Source: Gautieria morchelliformis | Taxonomy: Eukaryota > Basidiomycota > Agaricomycetes > Gomphales > Gomphaceae | DNA length: 64,000 nucleotides | NCBI GenBank assembly: GCA_015179125.1 | Contig: WHVA01000043.1 | Coordinates: forward strand, 186,001-250,000 | Direction: 5' to 3' | Part shown: positions 61,735-64,000 of the stretch, piece after piece | Numbering within the stretch: position 1 is the first letter of the stretch | How the letters are laid out: the number at the start of each line of letters is the position of its first letter | Notes under the pieces: generated by a model | What the model was told of the DNA's origin: nothing | The model's input: the letters and a program-made list of their open reading frames with translations, nothing else | The model's database searches: none | Position numbers and translations under genes: made by a program

Positions 61735-62406
61735 AAAATGAGGGACATACCTTACAGAGAAACAGTTGGCTCCCTCATGTACGCAGCATTAGGAACCCAC
61801 CCTGACATAGCCTCCACAGTCCAAACTGTTTCCAGATATTCCAAAGTTCATGCCTACACACTGGAACACTGTCAAGAGAATTTTCCGGTACTTAAAAGGC
61901 ACTACCCACCTATGGTTGACATTTGGACACGCAGATGGAGGACTAACCGGCTACACAGACATGGATGGCAGCATGGCTGAAGACCGACATGCGATCTCCA
62001 GCTATGCATATATAATGGATGGCTGTGCCGTGTTCTGGAGTGTCAAAAGGCAGAATGTCATATCTTTATCACAACAGAAAGCAAGTATGTAGCAGCAACT
62101 CACGCGGCGAAGGAAGCCCTGTGGATTCACTCCCTTATTAAACAACTCTTCAACATCGAGTTATCTCCCACTACATTGTTTTCTGATAATCAATCCACGA
62201 TCACACTTACAAAGGATCATCAGTATCACATGTGAACCAAACATATCGACATACGTTACCACTTCATACGCTGGATTATCGAGCAAGGGGCAGTTCGCCT
62301 CGTATACTGTCCCACAGATGACATGGTGGCCGATACGCTTACCAAGGCCCTGCCATCAACGAAGGTCAAGCATTTTTCAGTAGAGCTCAGGTTGACTGCA
62401 GTTTGA
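61735..62406 (+). pseudogene. Copia-3 RNase H region and 3' end
   Basis: IPYRETVGSLMYAALGTHPD, KRIFRYLKGTTHLWL, GYTDMDGSMAEDRHAISSYA, then frameshifts, TKHIDIRYHFIRWIIEQGAV, LVYCPTDDMVADTLTKALPS and a stop. A polypurine tract (62403-62413, gtttgagggggag) precedes the LTR. Confidence 0.85.
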
Positions 62407-62413
62407 GGGGGAG

Positions 62414-63042
62414 TGTAGAAATGAATGCACAAGCTAGTGACAAACCGCATCACCTGTTAGAATAAGAGAGACACATGAATGAGAACGCGAGAGTGTGTGT
62501 ATTTGAACATTTGTCCTGTGAGCTCGTTGGGGCAAACGGATGGTTACATACATGGAATGTAAAGATATATATATGTTCTCAGAACAATAAGAAGGTAGAA
62601 CAATGAGAAAGCGAGAACAAAGGGCTTGACAATGGTACACGCAAACCTTTGATTACATGGGTGGAATGAACACATAATCAGCTTGTCATAATTCCAACAT
62701 CACCCTGTGTCACCCCATTGTGACAAAGCAATGCACGGTTCCATTGTCCACAGCATATGCGCAGTCGCAAAATATTCTCTTTGCTTTATATTCCCAATGT
62801 CCCTTGTCCCTATTGTTCCCTAGACACTATAAAGTAGATAGCATGTTTCCACTCTACCTCAGTACATTGCAACGAAGCATTTACTGGGGTAAGAGGCCTA
62901 TTATTAGTCTCACATCAATTCCAACTCATCTATGCACATTTGTAGTAAACTCTCATATAGGTAATAATATATTAGTACATTGCAACAAAGCATTTACTGA
63001 GTAAACTCTCGTATAGTTCATATAATTATCACAGTTCTTACA
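62414..63042 (+). repeat. Copia-3 3' LTR (with nested solo LTR)
   Basis: TGTAGAAATGAATGCAC...CAGTTCTTACA. Interrupted at 62455-62699; without it the LTR is about 379 bp and has one fewer repeat of the 110-bp internal unit than the 5' LTR. Confidence 0.88.
62455..62699. repeat. Solo LTR (245 bp) in the Copia-3 3' LTR
   Basis: TGTTAGAATAAGAGAG...CATAATTCCAACA with a perfect 5-bp duplication TCACC (62450-62454 and 62700-62704). Its ends resemble the Copia-4 LTR (TGTTAGAA at the start, gcttgtcata near the end), so it probably belongs to that group. Confidence 0.88.
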
Positions 63043-63173
63043 GTGGCACCACAACACATCTCCGTTAGCACTATAGAAGTTGACTGATACTACTTAGAGA
63101 AGCTGAAATACAACTCAGTGCAAGTAAAACGAGCACTATAAATTTGTAGCTACCTGAAATACAACTAAACTAC

Positions 63174-63397
63174 TGTTAGAACTTGGAGCATACATGAATG
63201 TAGACCTACTCACCTCAGCGCAAGTAACACGAGCACTGAGGTGGAATAAACACAACAGCTAGGATTTTATCCTACAGACTTAGGACTCAGCAAGACAATG
63301 CACACAGACTGAAAATAAACAAATACACATAATGGTACACAATGAACCATAATATGCTGCGCATCCACAATGACACGTAGGCTTGTCATATCCTACA
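63174..63397 (-). repeat. Copia-4 3' LTR (about 224 bp)
   Basis: TGTTAGAACTTGGAGC...CATATCCTACA on the plus strand. The left boundary is inferred from the TG...CA ends and likeness to the solo LTR at 62455; the neighbouring 63043-63173 contains similar words (cgagcact), so it could be longer. Confidence 0.65.
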
Positions 63398-63404
63398 CTC
63401 CCCC

Positions 63405-64000
63405 TCAAGCCGAGCAGAGGCCAACGTAACTCACGAAGCGTTCAATTTTTGAATGGGGAAGGGGTTTGGTAAGCATGTCGGGGATCATGTCCTAGGTAGG
63501 ACAATATATGACAGAAATGACACCAGATTCAATGGCTTCGCGAATGAAATTGTAGCAAATATCGATATGTTTGGTGTGTGCATGGTGTTGATTGTCTTTA
63601 GCTATGACAATTGCTGGCTGATTGTCGGAATAGAGAGTGATTGGAGATGTTAGAGGTTGTGCAATCTCAGAAAGGAAGGTACATAGCCAAAATGACTCTT
63701 TTGTGGCATGCGTGGCTGCAATAAACTCTGCTTCAGTAGTCAAGAGTGTGACGATGGGTTGTTTCTTCGAACTCCAAGAAATAGTGCCACCGTCTATCAG
63801 GAAAACATATCCTGAAATGGAGTGATGGCGTTCTTGAGATCCCCAGTCTGAATCAGTGTAAGCCGTTAATCCGCTCTTCTCTTCTCCAAATATCAACCTC
63901 TTTTCTCTCCTTCCCTTTAGATATCTCAATATTCTTTTCAATGCTTCCCAATGCGGCCTCCCAGGATTTTCCATAAACTGTGAGAGGTAGGAAACTGCAA
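63405..64000 (-). pseudogene. Copia-4 RNase H and C-terminus (partial)
   Basis: Minus strand: HWEALKRILRYLKGRREKR, AYTDSDWGSQERHHSISGYV (D), TTEAEFIAATHATKESFW (E), YSDNQPAIVIAKDNQHHAHT (D), KHIDICYNFIREAI, IYCPT, then TAG where glutamate is expected, DMIPDMLTKPLPHSKIERF and the normal stop near 63405. One nonsense codon is the only lesion visible in this part. Confidence 0.88.

Larger units (their letters stand above)
50416..63042 (+). mobile_element. Copia-3: old Ty1/copia element carrying several nested insertions
   Basis: LTRs at 50416-50907 and 62414-63042 (the latter enlarged by a solo LTR). Order on the plus strand: gag, zinc knuckle, protease, integrase, RT, RNase H, polypurine tract, interrupted by a solo LTR (52043-52402), a TIR element (52515-53067) and LINE-C (53911-60252). 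Flanks atggc and gtggc match at 4 of 5 bases, so the target duplication has mutated. Several stops and frameshifts show age. Confidence 0.92.
63174..64000 (-). mobile_element. Copia-4: 3' end of a Ty1/copia element, runs off the right edge
   Basis: Minus strand: RNase H region, polypurine tract (63398-63409, complement ctccccctcaag) and 3' LTR. The rest lies beyond the window. Confidence 0.85.

Overview
The window is repeat-rich genomic DNA from a filamentous basidiomycete, most likely an agaricomycete mushroom. The reasons are short (about 45-60 nt) GT..AG introns, a Plavaka-type tnp2 transposase, Tad1-like LINEs with an RNase H domain, self-priming chromodomain Ty3/gypsy elements, a heme-thiolate peroxygenase gene, NLR-type WD40 repeats and an SRPK-like kinase remnant. 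Nothing suggests a prokaryote. All calls are by eye from the sequence; no database search was run.

Layout. 1-1626: 5' half of a spliced tnp2 transposase gene (minus strand). 2.8-9.7 kb: a decayed LINE (LINE-A) split by a deleted chromovirus (Gypsy-1, 3993-8041). 12.0-23.4 kb: three nested insertions with target-site duplications: a Copia solo LTR (TSD GGAGG) holds a MULE DNA transposon with 42-bp terminal inverted repeats, whose coding exon is split by a very young Copia element (Copia-1, 5-bp TSD, LTRs differing at 2 of 488 positions, intact 1416-codon ORF). The MULE gene joins a Ulp1-like SUMO-protease domain, SUMO-interacting motifs, a FAR1-type zinc domain, a DDE transposase, a SWIM finger and a zinc knuckle in one splice-consistent reading frame. 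It is now dead through two in-frame TGA codons and the Copia insertion. 23.6-27.4 kb: remains of an NLR-type WD40 gene. 28.9-31.7 kb: a TIR-bounded element carrying a glycosyltransferase-2 gene fragment and a solo LTR. 32.2-33.8 kb: an unspecific-peroxygenase gene with one frameshift. 35.6-37.4 kb: a secreted type-B carboxylesterase gene cut by a 5'-truncated LINE (LINE-B). 38.8-44.8 kb: a nearly full-length but mutated chromovirus (Gypsy-2). 45.1-45.5 kb: a 15-bp minisatellite, followed by an SRPK-like kinase remnant, a foldback MITE and a Copia fragment (Copia-2) whose LTR is split by a DNA transposon. 50.4-63.0 kb: an old Copia element (Copia-3) that has received a chromovirus-type solo LTR, a small TIR element, a near-complete LINE (LINE-C, itself holding a Gypsy solo LTR) and another Copia solo LTR. 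63.2 kb to the end: the 3' end of Copia-4 (minus strand).

The only genes with host functions are the peroxygenase, the esterase and the WD40, kinase and glycosyltransferase remnants; nearly everything else is mobile DNA. Because most insertions keep their duplications, their relative order can be read directly. The most unusual items are the Ulp1-SIM-MULE fusion gene, the self-priming signal and short-repeat arrays of the chromovirus LTRs, the covarying 3' hairpin shared by the two LINE copies that retain a 3' UTR, and the TIR element that appears to have captured a glycosyltransferase fragment.
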